A stretch of 64,000 bases of DNA from Mycolicibacterium moriokaense (lineage in GTDB: Bacteria > Actinomycetota > Actinomycetes > Mycobacteriales > Mycobacteriaceae), in assembly GCF_003201655.1 (NCBI RefSeq), contig NZ_QJJU01000003.1:186001-250000 (forward strand), in the 5' to 3' direction. The position numbers were made by a program, and so were the translations under genes. Shown piece by piece: positions 1 through 10,304 of the stretch; position 1 is the first letter of the stretch; the number at the start of each line of letters is the position of its first letter. The notes under the pieces were generated by a model, which made no database searches, was not told the origin of the DNA, and saw only the letters and a list, made by a program, of their open reading frames with translations.

Positions 1-414
1 ATCAAGTTCATCGACGGGTGGGAGACAGTCGCCGAAATGGAAGCGGCACTGGGGATTCCCGAGGGCAACCTCGCCGCCACGCTCGACCGTTACAACGAGC
101 ACGCGGCAAGCGGTGAGGATCCCGATTTCCACAAGCAACCGGATTACGTTGCCGTACAAGACAAGGGACCATGGGCGGCGTTCGACCTTTCGCTCGGCGT
201 AGCGATGTACTCCGGCTTCACCATGGGCGGGCTGGCGGTATCGATCGACGGCGAGGTGCTACGGGACGACGGCAGCGTTATCCCTGGCCTCTATGCAGCA
301 GGGGCATGTGCGTCGAACATCGCCGAGGACGGCAAGAGCTACGCCAGCGGTACACAGCTCGGCGAGGGCTCATTCTTCGGCCGGCGAGCCGGGACGCACG
401 CCGCGCGAGGCTAG
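1..414 (+). CDS. FAD-binding flavoprotein (fumarate reductase / ketosteroid dehydrogenase-like), C-terminal part
   Basis: Only the last 137 residues are in the window; the reading frame is open from base 1, so the start lies upstream. The tail has the glycine-rich signature of the FAD_binding_2 superfamily (fumarate reductase flavoproteins, 3-ketosteroid dehydrogenases): [13 protein letters not shown] followed by [18 protein letters not shown], the part that normally closes over the FAD. An FAD-dependent redox role follows from the family; the substrate cannot be read from the tail. Next to the BacA-like transporters it matches the place of Rv1817 in M. tuberculosis, by recollection of gene order. 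Its TAG stop (412-414) overlaps the stop of the convergent transporter remnant by 4 bp. Confidence 0.8.
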   Translation: MKFIDGWETVAEMEAALGIPEGNLAATLDRYNEHAASGEDPDFHKQPDYVAVQDKGPWAAFDLSLGVAMYSGFTMGGLAVSIDGEVLRDDGSVIPGLYAAGACASNIAEDGKSYASGTQLGEGSFFGRRAGTHAARG

Positions 415-2282
415 ACGGGCTCCAGGCGCCACTGGGCGCCACCGAGCAGTTCCAGGCGCCTTCCGTGGTGCTGTTCGACAGTGCCGCGGTGGCTGACGCT
501 GACCACGACGCAGTCCGGCAGCGCGGTGCGCAGAGACCGATACAGGGCGAACTCCTGTCCCTCGTCCAGTGCCGAAGTGGACTCGTCGAGAAACACCGCC
601 TTCGGTTTCGCCAGCAGCACACGCGCGAATGCGATGCGCTGCTGTTCGCCGGGCGAGAGCACCTTGGCCCAGTCGGCGACCTCGTCGAGACGACTTGAGA
701 GATGACCGAGAGCCACCGTGTCGAGCGCGAACCCGATTGCCGCATCGTCGAATTCGCCCGCGACAGCCGGGTACGAGATCACCGACCGCAGGTCGCCGAG
801 CGGCACGTATGGCATCTGCGACAGGAACAGGGTGTTGTCGGCCGGCCGCCGCAACGTGCCCGACGTGAACGGCCACAGCTGCGCGAGGCTGCGCAACAGT
901 GTTGTCTTGCCCGAACCCGAGCCGCCGGTGATCACCATCGAGTCGCCAGGTGCCAACCGGACGTCGAGCGGGTCGACCAACCGCACCCCGTCGGGCCTGC
1001 GTACCTCGACCGCGTCGAGTTCGACCGAACCGTCGCTGCTGGGCAAAGCCGTCAAAATTGGTAATTCCCTTGCGGTTTCGTTGGCGTTGATCAGCCCGTC
1101 AAGACGAATGACGGCGGCGCGGTAGCTGGCGAACGAGTCGTAGACGGCACGGAAGAATGCCAGCGAGTCGTGCACCTGAAGGAACGCGCTCGCCGACTGG
1201 GTGACATCGCCGAACTGAATCTCGCCCGCGAACAAGCGGGGAGCCTGAACGACCGTTGGCAGCGGGCTGACGATCTGGTTCATCGCCTTGTTCCAGCCGA
1301 GGAACGCCAGGTTCCGTCGCACGAACGCGGTAGTTGGCGATGATCGCCGCGAACCTCGTCGTCAACTGGCCGCGTTCGGCGCGTTCACCGCGATAGAAGC
1401 CGACGGCCTCGCCGGCATCGCGCAGACGGATCAGCCCGTAGCGGCACGCGGCGTTGGTCAGCTCGTTGCGAAACGAGAGGCGGATCAGCGGGCGACCGAT
1501 CCAGAACGCGACGACCGTCGTGAATAACACGAACACGAGCGCCATCCAGAACAGCGCCTTCTCCACCGTCACCCCGAAGATCGTGAGCGGGCCCGCCAGC
1601 TTCCACAGAATCGGGGTGAACGACACGACCGAGACAATCGACGTGACCGCGCCGAATACCAGCGTCTGGGATGTGCCGACGGTCGGTGTGTTGGTTTCCG
1701 GTCCGGTGCCGTGGTGAAGATGTCGATGTCCTGCTGGATGCGCTGGTCCGGATTGTCGATCGGACTGTCGATGAAGCGTCCTCGGTAGTAGGCATCACCG
1801 TCGAGCCAGTCGCCGGTGAGCCGGTGGGTGAGCCACACCCGCCACCGGATGATGAATCGCTGCGTCAGGTACACGTCGAGCAGGCTGCGGGCGATGTGCG
1901 CGATGGCCACACCGACGTAAATCAGCATCGCCACCCAAAAGCCGTCAATGGCTGCGTCTTTCGCCGCCCCTTCACCCTCGAACGCGGCCTGAAGCGCCGA
2001 GAACTGGTCGTTGGACTGATAGCTGAACAGCACGGCGAGGCGCACGTCGATCATCACCGATGCCAGCAGCACGCCAAGCCACAGCCATACCGGAATGCTT
2101 TCGCGGCCCTTGAAATAGCCGCCGGTGACGCGCCAGAACTGGCGGCCCCATGTCGTGAACCGGCCCAGCAGAGCCAGCGCAACGACCATGCACACCGCGC
2201 CGATCACCCATGCCTTCGCCACCCACAGCGCGGAGGAGATGAGCTCGTCGCCCCAGTCGAGGGACGGCGTGAGGGTTTCCAT
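411..2282 (-). pseudogene. SbmA/BacA-like ABC transporter broken by two frameshifts
   Basis: Third member of a tandem family. The reading starts at 2282 (METLTPSLDWGDE) and follows its paralogues to the DIDIFTT segment near 1715. It then has to jump frame, runs in the second frame to NYR near 1335, and jumps back to finish at 411. Compared with the paralogues, one C is missing (plus strand) around 1709-1710, where the minus strand reads ACGGCACC and ACGGGCACC would keep frame. Two bases are missing near 1330, where TACCGCGTTC would be TACCGCGCGTTC. Both losses sit in short repeats. Their sum is -3, so start and stop frames agree, but about 125 codons are out of frame and the first frame stops at 1569. 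Walker A (GGSGSGKTT), LSPGEQQR and Walker B remain intact. Either a young pseudogene or two assembly errors; the full version would be about 624 residues. Confidence 0.8.
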
Positions 2283-2306
2283 GCCGGGAAGTTACGCGGC
2301 GCGGCG

Positions 2307-4229
2307 TTATACGGGGACGGGCTCGTCGCCCTGGACCCGGCCGAGTCGCCATTCGCCGTCGCCCAGCAGCTCGAGTTCGTGGGTGTGATGCTGCTCCACG
2401 GTCGAGCGGTGGCTGACGCTGACCAGAATGGTGTAAGGCAGCTCGGTGCGCACCAGTTGATAGAGCAGGAACTCCAGGCCTTCGTCGAGCGCTGAGGTGG
2501 ACTCGTCGAGGAAGACCACCTTGGGCCTGGTCAACAGGATGCGGGCAAAGGCGATCCGTTGCTGTTCGCCCGGGGACAGCACCTTGGCCCAGTCCAGTAC
2601 CTCGTCGAGGCGCTCGACGAGATGCGGCAGCGCCACCTTCAGCAGCGTGCGCTTCAGCGTGTTGTCGTCGATATTGCCTTCCTTGGCGGGGTAAGACACC
2701 ACTGCGCGCAGATCGCCAAGCGGCACATAGGGCATCTGCGACAGGAACATCGTCTCGTTGGGCCCGCAGGGCCGGGTCAATGTGCCCGAACAGAACGGCC
2801 ACAACTCCGCCAGGCTGCGCAACAGCGTGGTCTTCCCGCTGCCCGACGGGCCGGTGATCACCATCGTGTCGCCGACCTCGAGGCGCATATCGAGTGGCTT
2901 GATGAGCTGCTTTCCGTCGGGAGTGCGGACTTCGATGTCCTCGAGCTCTACCGCGCCGTCGACGCACGCAGCGGTTGTCACTTCGGGCAGCGCCCGTGCC
3001 GCATCGTTGGCCTCGACCAAGCCGTGGAGGCGGATGATCGCGGCCCGGTACCCAGCGAACTGGTCGTAGGCGTTGCGGAAGAACGACAGCCCGTCCTGGA
3101 TGCTGCCGAATGCCGACGCGGATTGGCTCATTGCACCGAGCTTGATCTCGCCGCTGAGGAACCGTGGAAACTGCAGCAGGTATGGCAAGGGCACGATGAT
3201 CTGGCTGATCGAGAGGTTCCAGCCGTAGAAGCCAAGCATCCTGTTCACATACCGCTTGTAGTTGTCGACGACGGGCGCGAAGAGTCGGCGCAGCCCGGTG
3301 CGCTCGGCGATTTCCCCGCGATAGAAGGCGACCGCCTCGGACGCGTCGCGCAATCGGACCAGCGCATAGCGGAACGCGGCGTTGAACTTCTCGTTGTTGA
3401 ACTGCAGCCAGATGATCGGCCTGCCGATCCAGAACGCGAAGATCGAGGCGAACAGGACGTATCCGAGTCCGATCCAGAACATCGCCCTCGGAATCTCGAT
3501 CCCGAAGATCGGCAGCGTGCCCGACAGATTCCAAAGGATTGCGGTGAACGAAATCATCGATGTGATCGACGAGACCGCGCCGAACAGCAGTGTGGCGGCC
3601 GACGTGTTGTTCGGTGTGTTGGGCAGGGGGCCGACACCGGCGGTGAAGATGTCGATGTCGAGCTGTATGCGCTGATCCGGGTTGTCGATGGTGTCGTCGA
3701 TGAAGCGAGCCCGGTAGTAGGCCTTTCCGTCGAGCCAGTCACCGGTGAGCCGGTCGGTCAGCCAGGCACGCCATGCCAGCATGAACCGCTGCATCATGAA
3801 CAGATCCAGCATGATTCGTGCAACGTGCATGACGGCCATGACGGAGAAAACGAGAATGGATAGGAAAAAGCCGTCCTTGCCGGAGTTCTTCACCGCTTCG
3901 TCACCGCTGCCGATGCCTGAAGCCACCGATTGGAAGCTGGAGAGCATGTCGTTGCTCTGGTAGCTGAACAGCACGTCGAGGCGAACACCGATGATCACCG
4001 AGAGCAACAGCACCGCAAGCCAGAGCCAGATCTTGACGCTGGCAGGACCGGTGAAGTAGTCGCCGGTGATGCGCCAGAACTGCTTACCCCAAACGGTGAA
4101 CCGGCCAATCAGCACCAGGATGACCAGGGTGGACACCGCGGCGATCGCCCACGCCTTGGCGATCCAGACCAGCGACGTCCACACCTCGTGGCCCCAGTCC
4201 AGCGTCGGGATGAACATGTCGGGATTCAT
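2307..4229 (-). CDS. SbmA/BacA-like ABC transporter (fused membrane and ATPase domains)
   Basis: 640 residues, the usual length for the mycobacterial BacA-related family. The N-terminal half is an ABC_membrane_2-type domain with several hydrophobic helices (about residues 15-45, 68-90, 125-150, 205-290) and the conserved [15 protein letters not shown] segment. The C-terminal half is a nucleotide-binding domain: Walker [10 protein letters not shown] with Lys near residue 466, signature LSPGEQQR, Walker B VVFLDES with catalytic Glu near 576. The M. tuberculosis homologue Rv1819c imports cobalamin and other hydrophilic molecules through a large cavity; the same activity is inferred here, not shown. 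It follows the upstream paralogue by 45 bp and precedes the broken copy by 24 bp, so one transcript is likely. Confidence 0.9.
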   Translation of the reverse strand: MNPDMFIPTLDWGHEVWTSLVWIAKAWAIAAVSTLVILVLIGRFTVWGKQFWRITGDYFTGPASVKIWLWLAVLLLSVIIGVRLDVLFSYQSNDMLSSFQSVASGIGSGDEAVKNSGKDGFFLSILVFSVMAVMHVARIMLDLFMMQRFMLAWRAWLTDRLTGDWLDGKAYYRARFIDDTIDNPDQRIQLDIDIFTAGVGPLPNTPNNTSAATLLFGAVSSITSMISFTAILWNLSGTLPIFGIEIPRAMFWIGLGYVLFASIFAFWIGRPIIWLQFNNEKFNAAFRYALVRLRDASEAVAFYRGEIAERTGLRRLFAPVVDNYKRYVNRMLGFYGWNLSISQIIVPLPYLLQFPRFLSGEIKLGAMSQSASAFGSIQDGLSFFRNAYDQFAGYRAAIIRLHGLVEANDAARALPEVTTAACVDGAVELEDIEVRTPDGKQLIKPLDMRLEVGDTMVITGPSGSGKTTLLRSLAELWPFCSGTLTRPCGPNETMFLSQMPYVPLGDLRAVVSYPAKEGNIDDNTLKRTLLKVALPHLVERLDEVLDWAKVLSPGEQQRIAFARILLTRPKVVFLDESTSALDEGLEFLLYQLVRTELPYTILVSVSHRSTVEQHHTHELELLGDGEWRLGRVQGDEPVPV

Positions 4230-4274
4230 TCCGGCAAGGTACCTCGACGCCCTGCGGTTAGCGCTCCGGAGGTG

Positions 4275-6173
4275 TCACCTCCTGCTGGGAAGCGGATCGA
4301 GCCGCCACTCTCCGCCGCCGACAAGTTCGAGGTGCCGTTCGTGGAATTGCTGCACCGTGCTGCGGTGACTCACGCTGACCAAAATGGTGTCAGGGAGCTC
4401 GGCGCGGATCAGTTCGTACAACATTAGCTCCAGCCCCTCGTCCATCGCCGAGGTCGACTCGTCGAGGAAGACCGCACGCGGCTTGCTCAGCAGGATGCGG
4501 GCAAACGCGACCCTCTGCTGCTCGCCGACCGAGAGCACCTTCGCCCAGTCCCTGACATCGTTGAGCCGGATGACGATGTGGGAAAGGGCGACCTTGACCA
4601 AGGCCTGCTGGATCTCCTGGTCGCCGACAGCGCCCTCCTCGAGCGGATATGACGCGGCGGCACGGAGGTCGCCGAGAGGCAGGTAGGGCATTTGCGGGAC
4701 GAACATCGCCTCCTGCCTGCCGGACGGCAGTGCGACGTCGCCCGACACGAACGGCCACAGTCCTGCGAGGCTCTGCAGCAGAACGGTTTTGCCGATGCCC
4801 GACGGGCCGCTGATCAATAGCGTGTCACCGCCATCGAGGCTGAAATCGAGGGAATGCACGAGGTACTCGCCTTCGGGAGTGCGTACTTCGATTCCGTTGA
4901 CCTCAAGACCGCCCCCCTCCGAGACGCCGGTCTGGACGGGACCGAAAGCCCTGGCGCGCGAATTCTCGTCGAGCAGCCCGTCGAGGCGGATGATGGCCGC
5001 GCGATAGCTCGCGAACGAGTCGTACACGTTTCGGAAGAACGACAGCGAATTGTGAATGTTGTGGAACGCGGTCGACGACTGGAAGATGTCGCCGAGCGAA
5101 ATCTGCTGGGCGAACAGCCGGGGCGCTTGGACGATGAACGGCAGCGGGTCGATCGCCTGACTCATCGACAAGTTCCAGCCGGTGAAGAGGACCATCCGGT
5201 TCCGCCAATAGCGGTAGTTCTCCATGACCGCTGACAGGCGGCGGTTGAGCACTCTGCGTTCTGCGTTCTCGCCTCGATACAAGCCGACGGCGGCGCTGGC
5301 ATCCCTCAACCGCACCAGTGAATACCGGAAGCCCGCGTTGAGGAGCTCGTTCATATAGCTCAACCGGATCAGAGGCCTGCCGATGACGAACGCGAAGATG
5401 GTGGCCACCAGCACGTAGGCGATGACGATCCAGAACAAGGCCCGCTCGAGCGTGACGCCTCCCAAAGTCAGGGGCCCGGAGAGCCGCCACAGGATCGCCC
5501 CGAACGTGAACACCGACAGCGCAGCCTCGACCGCGCCGAAAAGCAACAAGTGCTCCGATGTGTTCGCCGGGTTGTTCGGCTCGCTACCGACGCCCGCGGT
5601 GAAGATGTCGATGTCCTGCTGGATACGTTGGTCAGGGTTGTCGATCGGCTGACGCGAGAACTGACTGCGGAAATATGCGAAGTCCACGAGCCAATCGTCG
5701 ATGAAGCGCCTGCTCAACCAGATTCGCCAACCCATGATGAACCGCTGCGTCACATACAGATCGAGTAGCGTCCGGACCACGTAGCAGACTGCCAGGACGG
5801 CGAATACCAGCATCGTCGACCAGAACCCGTGTACGCCAGTCGCTTTCGCCGCATCGCCGCCCTGGAACGTGAGTTGAAGTGACGACAGGAGATCGTTGGA
5901 GTAGTAGCTGAGAAGGACGTTGATGCGCACGAACAGGATCGCCGACAGCAGCAGCAACCCCACCATGGCCCACACCGGGACGCTCTGTCTGCCCTTGAAG
6001 TAATCGCCGGTGATGCGCCAGAACTGGCGCCCCCACTCAGTCGTCCTTCCGAGCAGGACGAGCACCATCATCAGGCACGCAGCGGTGATGACGAACATCT
6101 GCATCACCCACAGAGTCGAGGTGAGAAGTTCGTTGGTCCAGTCGATCGACGGCCTGAACGTCTCGGTGTTCAT
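4275..6173 (-). CDS. SbmA/BacA-like ABC transporter, first of three tandem copies
   Basis: 632 residues with the same architecture as the next copy: N-terminal ABC_membrane_2-type domain with the [15 protein letters not shown] motif, then an ATPase domain with Walker A GPSGIGKT (Lys near residue 462), Walker B AVFLDES, and a signature that reads LSVGEQQR where both paralogues read LSPGEQQR. The start ATG (6171-6173) overlaps the TGA of the upstream FAD monooxygenase (ATGA), implying translational coupling. Family role: uptake of bulky hydrophilic solutes such as cobalamin or peptide antibiotics. Coupling to an oxygenase could mean the pair handles a shared compound, but that is inference only. 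Confidence 0.9.
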   Translation of the reverse strand: MNTETFRPSIDWTNELLTSTLWVMQMFVITAACLMMVLVLLGRTTEWGRQFWRITGDYFKGRQSVPVWAMVGLLLLSAILFVRINVLLSYYSNDLLSSLQLTFQGGDAAKATGVHGFWSTMLVFAVLAVCYVVRTLLDLYVTQRFIMGWRIWLSRRFIDDWLVDFAYFRSQFSRQPIDNPDQRIQQDIDIFTAGVGSEPNNPANTSEHLLLFGAVEAALSVFTFGAILWRLSGPLTLGGVTLERALFWIVIAYVLVATIFAFVIGRPLIRLSYMNELLNAGFRYSLVRLRDASAAVGLYRGENAERRVLNRRLSAVMENYRYWRNRMVLFTGWNLSMSQAIDPLPFIVQAPRLFAQQISLGDIFQSSTAFHNIHNSLSFFRNVYDSFASYRAAIIRLDGLLDENSRARAFGPVQTGVSEGGGLEVNGIEVRTPEGEYLVHSLDFSLDGGDTLLISGPSGIGKTVLLQSLAGLWPFVSGDVALPSGRQEAMFVPQMPYLPLGDLRAAASYPLEEGAVGDQEIQQALVKVALSHIVIRLNDVRDWAKVLSVGEQQRVAFARILLSKPRAVFLDESTSAMDEGLELMLYELIRAELPDTILVSVSHRSTVQQFHERHLELVGGGEWRLDPLPSRR

Positions 6174-7744
6174 CCGGCGACATCTCCCTCGGGCTTGGCG
6201 AACGTCGCACCAAGGTGAGCCACCAGTTGCGCGAGATCGACGCCTGCTGCGGCGAGCCCCAGGTAACCGTCGGGGCGCACGACATACGCCGACGGTCCGG
6301 CAGGCGCGTAGGCCCTTGCGAAATCGCCTGCTGTGTCGCGGATTAACGGCAGATCGGTCGTCACATCCGCGCCAGGAGACGCAATCAGATACACGTCCAT
6401 CCGGCCGTTGGCGGCGCTGAGTGCTGCTTCGGCGGCGCGCGCGTACATCGCGACGTCGACGGGGCCGTCCGGCGCGTACAGCAGCGTGGTGTGCTCGCGC
6501 CTGCCAAGCAGCTCGAAGAGCCGCAGCGGCCCCGTCACCGCGTCGCGGGTCAGGCCCTTCGCGTCCGGGGCACGGCTGCCAGCGGCTCCGGCCACGATCG
6601 GGCTACCCGCGTAGTCGATGAGCAGTTGCGCTTCGCGGCGCATGATGTAGTCGACATCGGTCGAGTCCGCGCCGATACCTTCCCTCGCGCTGCGCACGGT
6701 GCGCCCGACGACATCTTCGCCGACCGGACGGCGCTCGGCGTCGTAACTCTCCAACAGACCCGGTGCGGCCTGCCCGGCCAGTGCCAGCGCCAGCTTCCAT
6801 GCCAGGTTGTGGGCGTCCTGGATGCCGGTGTTCATGCCCTGCGCGCCGGTGGGCGGGTGGATATGCGCTGCGTCGCCTGCGACGAACACCCGTCCCTTGC
6901 CGTAGGCGTCGACGATGCGGTGGCTGACCCCGAAGACCGACGACCATCGCATGTTGCGGGCGGTCGTCGGCTCGGGGGAGAGTCGGTCGAGCACGGCCTG
7001 AATGTGATGCAGCTGCGGCGTGTCATCGTCGCCGAGGTCGTCGGGAACCAACATCGACATCCTGTAGCGGCATCGCCCGGGGAGTGGAATGCACACCAGC
7101 AGGTCGTCGGTTTTGCCGTCGGTCTGGTGCATCGACCGGACGCCGTACCCGCGGGGCGCAGACCAGTCGACCTCGACGTCGCCGAGCATGTAGCGCTCCT
7201 CGAACGCCGCGCCTTCGAACGTCAACCCGAGCCCCTTGCGCACTGTGCTGTGCGCTCCGTCGGCGCCGACGAGGTAGGCAGCCCGCACCGTCTGCTCGCC
7301 GGTGCCGCCGGCGAGGGCGGCGGTCACGCCGTCGGCGTCCTGCGTAAAGCCGGTAACCCGAACGCCACGTTGTACGTGGACGCCGTGCATCGCCAGCTCG
7401 TCGCGCAGGATCGCCTCGGTGGCGTACTGCGGAATGGCGATGAAGCCGAACGGCACGTCGTCGGGCAATGTCATGTCGAGCTGCGAAACCCGCTCACCGT
7501 TGACGTAGACGATCTGGCCCCGCATCAGCAACGCCCCGTCGAGGATGCGGCGCAACACGCCCATGCCTTCGAACACTTCGAGCGTGCGGGGTTGCACCCC
7601 AACGGCTTTCGCATACTGCGGTGGTTCTACCAGCGGATCGACGATACGGCACGCGATGCCGCGCCTTGCGAGTTCGATGGCGGCCGTCAAGCCGATCGGG
7701 CCGCCGCCTGCGATCAGCACCTGCGTATCTGAGGTGTCGCTCAT
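6170..7744 (-). CDS. FAD-dependent aromatic hydroxylase-like monooxygenase (PheA/TfdB type)
   Basis: 524 residues from the chosen ATG at 7744 ([15 protein letters not shown]). An in-frame start 41 codons upstream would run into ilvG and precede the Rossmann motif by a non-conserved segment. All three FAD-hydroxylase signatures are present: [17 protein letters not shown] at about residue 13, the DG motif [14 protein letters not shown] near 160, and the GD motif [18 protein letters not shown] near 291. Family members use NAD(P)H and O2 to hydroxylate phenols or polyketide-like substrates; the substrate is unknown. Divergent from ilvG with only 21 bp between start codons, and stop-start coupled to the first BacA-like transporter. 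Confidence 0.88.
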   Translation of the reverse strand: MSDTSDTQVLIAGGGPIGLTAAIELARRGIACRIVDPLVEPPQYAKAVGVQPRTLEVFEGMGVLRRILDGALLMRGQIVYVNGERVSQLDMTLPDDVPFGFIAIPQYATEAILRDELAMHGVHVQRGVRVTGFTQDADGVTAALAGGTGEQTVRAAYLVGADGAHSTVRKGLGLTFEGAAFEERYMLGDVEVDWSAPRGYGVRSMHQTDGKTDDLLVCIPLPGRCRYRMSMLVPDDLGDDDTPQLHHIQAVLDRLSPEPTTARNMRWSSVFGVSHRIVDAYGKGRVFVAGDAAHIHPPTGAQGMNTGIQDAHNLAWKLALALAGQAAPGLLESYDAERRPVGEDVVGRTVRSAREGIGADSTDVDYIMRREAQLLIDYAGSPIVAGAAGSRAPDAKGLTRDAVTGPLRLFELLGRREHTTLLYAPDGPVDVAMYARAAEAALSAANGRMDVYLIASPGADVTTDLPLIRDTAGDFARAYAPAGPSAYVVRPDGYLGLAAAGVDLAQLVAHLGATFAKPEGDVAG

Positions 7745-7765
7745 GGTCGCGATTATGCTGCGGCC
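7745..7765. promoter_or_regulatory. 21-bp divergent start region with overlapping candidate -10 hexamers
   Basis: Only 21 bp separate the ATG of the monooxygenase (minus) from the ATG of ilvG (plus), and neither start has a clear Shine-Dalgarno. On the plus strand TATGCT lies at 7754-7759, six bases before ilvG. On the minus strand CATAAT lies at 7757-7752, seven bases before the monooxygenase ATG. Both spacings are those of leaderless mycobacterial transcripts, and the two hexamers overlap, so the promoters could exclude each other. Assignment by eye. Confidence 0.45.
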
Positions 7766-9403
7766 ATGAGCATCGAGGCTCCAGTTACGGTCAACGCCGG
7801 ACATCTGATCGCACGACGGCTGCGCGCCAGCGGCATCGACACCATCTTCACCCTTTCGGGTGGGCACCTATTCTCCATCTACGACGGTTGCCGCGCCGAG
7901 GACATCCGGTTGGTCGACACCCGCCACGAGCAGACCGCCGCGTTCGCCGCCGAGGGCTGGTCGAAGGTGACCAGACAGCCCGGCGTCGCCGCTCTGACCG
8001 CGGGCCCCGGCATCACCAACGGGATGAGCGCGATGGCGGCCGCACAGCAGAACCAGTCGCCGCTGGTGGTGCTCGGCGGGCGGGCGCCCGCATCGCGTTG
8101 GGGGCAGGGGTCGCTGCAGGAAATCGATCACGTGCCGTTCGTGGCGCCGCTGACGCAGTTCGCGGCCACTGCGCAGTCGGCCGATGCGGTCGGCGGGTTG
8201 ATCGACGACGCGCTTCGGGCGGCGGTCGGTGCACCGTCGGGCGTGGCGTTCGTGGATTTCCCGATGGATCACGTCTTCGGCGAGGCGCATGACCCGGGCG
8301 GGCCCGGTGCCCTGTCCGATCCGCCCGTCCCGGTCAGACCGGACGGCAATGCCCTTGACACTGCCGTGCGACTGCTGGCCCAGGCCCAGCGACCGGTGAT
8401 CATGGCGGGCACCAACGTGTGGTGGGGGCACGCAGAAAAGGCCCTGCTCGAACTGGCCGAGGCGCTGCGCGTGCCGGTGCTGATGAACGGAATGGCCCGC
8501 GGAACGGTACCGGCCGACCACGAACTAGCGTTCTCCCGAGCACGGTCAAAAGCCTTGGGGGAGGCCGACGTTGCACTGGTGATCGGCGTGCCGATGGACT
8601 TCCGGCTTGGTTTCGGCGGCGTGTTCGGCGCGCAGACCAAACTGATCGTCGCCGACCGTGTCGAACCCGACCGGGCGCATCCCCGCGACGTCGCGGCCGG
8701 GCTGTACGGCGATCTGACCACCATTCTGTCGGCGCTGGCGTCTGCAGGGGCGACCGACCATGAAGGCTGGATCGGCGAACTGGGTGCGGTCGAGAGCGCC
8801 GCGCGGGCAGCCGAGCAGGCCGAGCTCGACGACGACCGCACCCCGCTGCACCCGATGCGGCTGTACGCCGAACTCAAGCCGCTGTTGGACCGCGACGCGA
8901 TCATCGTCATCGATGCCGGTGACTTCGGCTCGTACGCCGGACGAGTCATCGATAGCTACGTGCCTGGCGCGTGGTTGGACAGCGGTCCGTTCGGCTGCCT
9001 GGGCTCCGGCCCCGGCTATGACCTTGCGGCCAAGCTGGCCCGGCCCGACCGCCAGGTGGTGTTGTTACAGGGCGACGGTGCGTTCGGATTCTCCGGCATG
9101 GAGTGGGACACGTTGGTGCGCCACGGTGTTCACGTGGTCTCGGTGATCGGCAACAACGGCATCTGGGCGCTGGAAAAGCATCCGATGGAGATGTTGTACG
9201 GCTACTCGGTGGTGGCCGAGCTGCGCCCTGGCACCCGCTACGACGAGGTGGTGACTTCGCTCGGCGGGCACGGCGAATTGGTGTCGACGCCAGCACAGGT
9301 GCGGCCTGCGCTGGAGCGGGCCTTCTCATCGGGGCTGCCCGCCGTGGTCAACGCGCTGACCGACCCGACGGTGGCATACCCGCGTCGCTCCAACCTGGCT
9401 TAG
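7766..9403 (+). CDS. ilvG: Acetolactate synthase-like large subunit, ThDP-dependent
   Basis: 545 residues, close to Rv1820 (IlvG). The N-terminal ThDP-binding domain carries the catalytic Glu in TRHEQTAAF (Glu55), the middle domain follows, and the C-terminal domain has the cofactor motif GDG (436-438) with NN 24 residues later (463-464). Expected reaction: decarboxylation of pyruvate and condensation to acetolactate or acetohydroxybutyrate in valine, leucine and isoleucine synthesis. No small regulatory subunit lies nearby; ilvB/ilvN are usually elsewhere in mycobacteria, so this may be an auxiliary enzyme, or another ThDP enzyme such as an oxalyl-CoA decarboxylase-like protein. ATG start with no clear ribosome site; leaderless expression is plausible. 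Confidence 0.85.
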   Translation: MSIEAPVTVNAGHLIARRLRASGIDTIFTLSGGHLFSIYDGCRAEDIRLVDTRHEQTAAFAAEGWSKVTRQPGVAALTAGPGITNGMSAMAAAQQNQSPLVVLGGRAPASRWGQGSLQEIDHVPFVAPLTQFAATAQSADAVGGLIDDALRAAVGAPSGVAFVDFPMDHVFGEAHDPGGPGALSDPPVPVRPDGNALDTAVRLLAQAQRPVIMAGTNVWWGHAEKALLELAEALRVPVLMNGMARGTVPADHELAFSRARSKALGEADVALVIGVPMDFRLGFGGVFGAQTKLIVADRVEPDRAHPRDVAAGLYGDLTTILSALASAGATDHEGWIGELGAVESAARAAEQAELDDDRTPLHPMRLYAELKPLLDRDAIIVIDAGDFGSYAGRVIDSYVPGAWLDSGPFGCLGSGPGYDLAAKLARPDRQVVLLQGDGAFGFSGMEWDTLVRHGVHVVSVIGNNGIWALEKHPMEMLYGYSVVAELRPGTRYDEVVTSLGGHGELVSTPAQVRPALERAFSSGLPAVVNALTDPTVAYPRRSNLA

Positions 9404-9411
9404 CTCGTCTG

Positions 9412-9435
9412 CCGCGAGCGACCGTAAATCGCTCG
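9412..9435. repeat. Intergenic palindrome after ilvG
   Basis: Perfect 7-bp arms CGAGCGA (9415-9421) and TCGCTCG (9429-9435) around the 7-base loop CCGTAAA, 9 bp after the ilvG stop. The 9-mer CCGCGAGCG that opens it (9412-9420) recurs in both arms of the palindrome at 10305-10369. No T-run follows, so a repeat element or a weak terminator are both possible. Confidence 0.55.
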
Positions 9436-9467
9436 ACGCGTTCGGCATTGGCGCCCATCCTGGAGGC

Positions 9468-10304
9468 ATGGAGGTCAGGCTGCATGACTCGGTGGATGAG
9501 TTTCGCGCGATTGCGGAACCGCTGTATCGCCGCGATCCTGTCGTGCACACGATCGAGCTGACCGCGTTGCAGGCAGGCGGGTTTCCCGTCGACTCGTTGC
9601 TATTCACAATGTGGCACGACGGCGTAGCCGCGGCCGCCGGCTTACAGGTGCCGTCATATCCCTTGGCGTACAACGGAATCCCTGCTGTGGACATGCAGAC
9701 GCTTGCCGTCAAATTGGCTGGGGTACGTCCCGGACTGACTGGCGTTCGCGGCACACGGTCCAGCGCCATCGCCTTCGCGGATGCATGGCACACAGTCACA
9801 GGACGCAGCGGGTCGATAGACACCGAAGAACGGCTGTATCGGCTTGGCGCGTTACGCGCGCCGGACGGTGTGACTGGTACTGCGCGACTCGCCACCAGCG
9901 ACGACCGGCGCCAACTCGCGGAATGGGTGGGACTGTTCTTTCGGGAAACGTTCAGTCAGCGTGACGAGGCGGCCGCCGAACGGTTCGTCGATACGTCGAA
10001 TCGAGTCGGAGACCGGTTCGTTCTGTGGGTCGTCGACGGCGGGCCCGTCAGCATGGCGATGCTGCGCGCACCCGCAGCCGGGGTGTCGAGGATCGGGCCC
10101 GTGTTCACCCCACTCGACCGGCGCGGCCACGGCTACGGCTCGGCCGTCACCGCCGCGACCGCGGATCTGGCGCACCGGAGCGGCACCGCAGACGTCGTGC
10201 TCTTCGCGGATCTCGCGAACCCAACCTCGAACGCCATCTATCAGCGGATCGGCTTCGAAGCCGTCGCCGACAGCGTCCGGATCGACTTCGTCACCGTCGA
10301 CTGA
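9468..10304 (+). CDS. GNAT-family acetyltransferase
   Basis: 278 residues. The C-terminal third has a GNAT fold signature: FTPLDRRGHGYGSAVTAA (acetyl-CoA pyrophosphate loop R-x-x-G-x-G/A) followed by NPTSNAIYQRIGFEA, the typical beta6/alpha4 end. The N-terminal 150 residues may be a second, degenerate GNAT-like domain, as in several actinobacterial members. It should transfer an acetyl group to an amine; the substrate is unknown. Start ATG 9468 is preceded by GGAGG at the right distance. Intergenic palindromes sharing a 9-mer lie on both sides, and I do not recall a gene here between ilvG and secA2 in M. tuberculosis, so it may be an insertion specific to this lineage. Confidence 0.82.
   Translation: MEVRLHDSVDEFRAIAEPLYRRDPVVHTIELTALQAGGFPVDSLLFTMWHDGVAAAAGLQVPSYPLAYNGIPAVDMQTLAVKLAGVRPGLTGVRGTRSSAIAFADAWHTVTGRSGSIDTEERLYRLGALRAPDGVTGTARLATSDDRRQLAEWVGLFFRETFSQRDEAAAERFVDTSNRVGDRFVLWVVDGGPVSMAMLRAPAAGVSRIGPVFTPLDRRGHGYGSAVTAATADLAHRSGTADVVLFADLANPTSNAIYQRIGFEAVADSVRIDFVTVD

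Noticed and set aside
1972..3534. 520-codon minus-strand frame across the BacA-like genes
   Set aside because: Out-of-frame reading of two transporter genes on the same strand; Arg/His-rich shadow composition.
7745..7867. Longer start for the FAD monooxygenase
   Set aside because: The extra 41 residues lie inside ilvG and precede the FAD motif with unrelated sequence.
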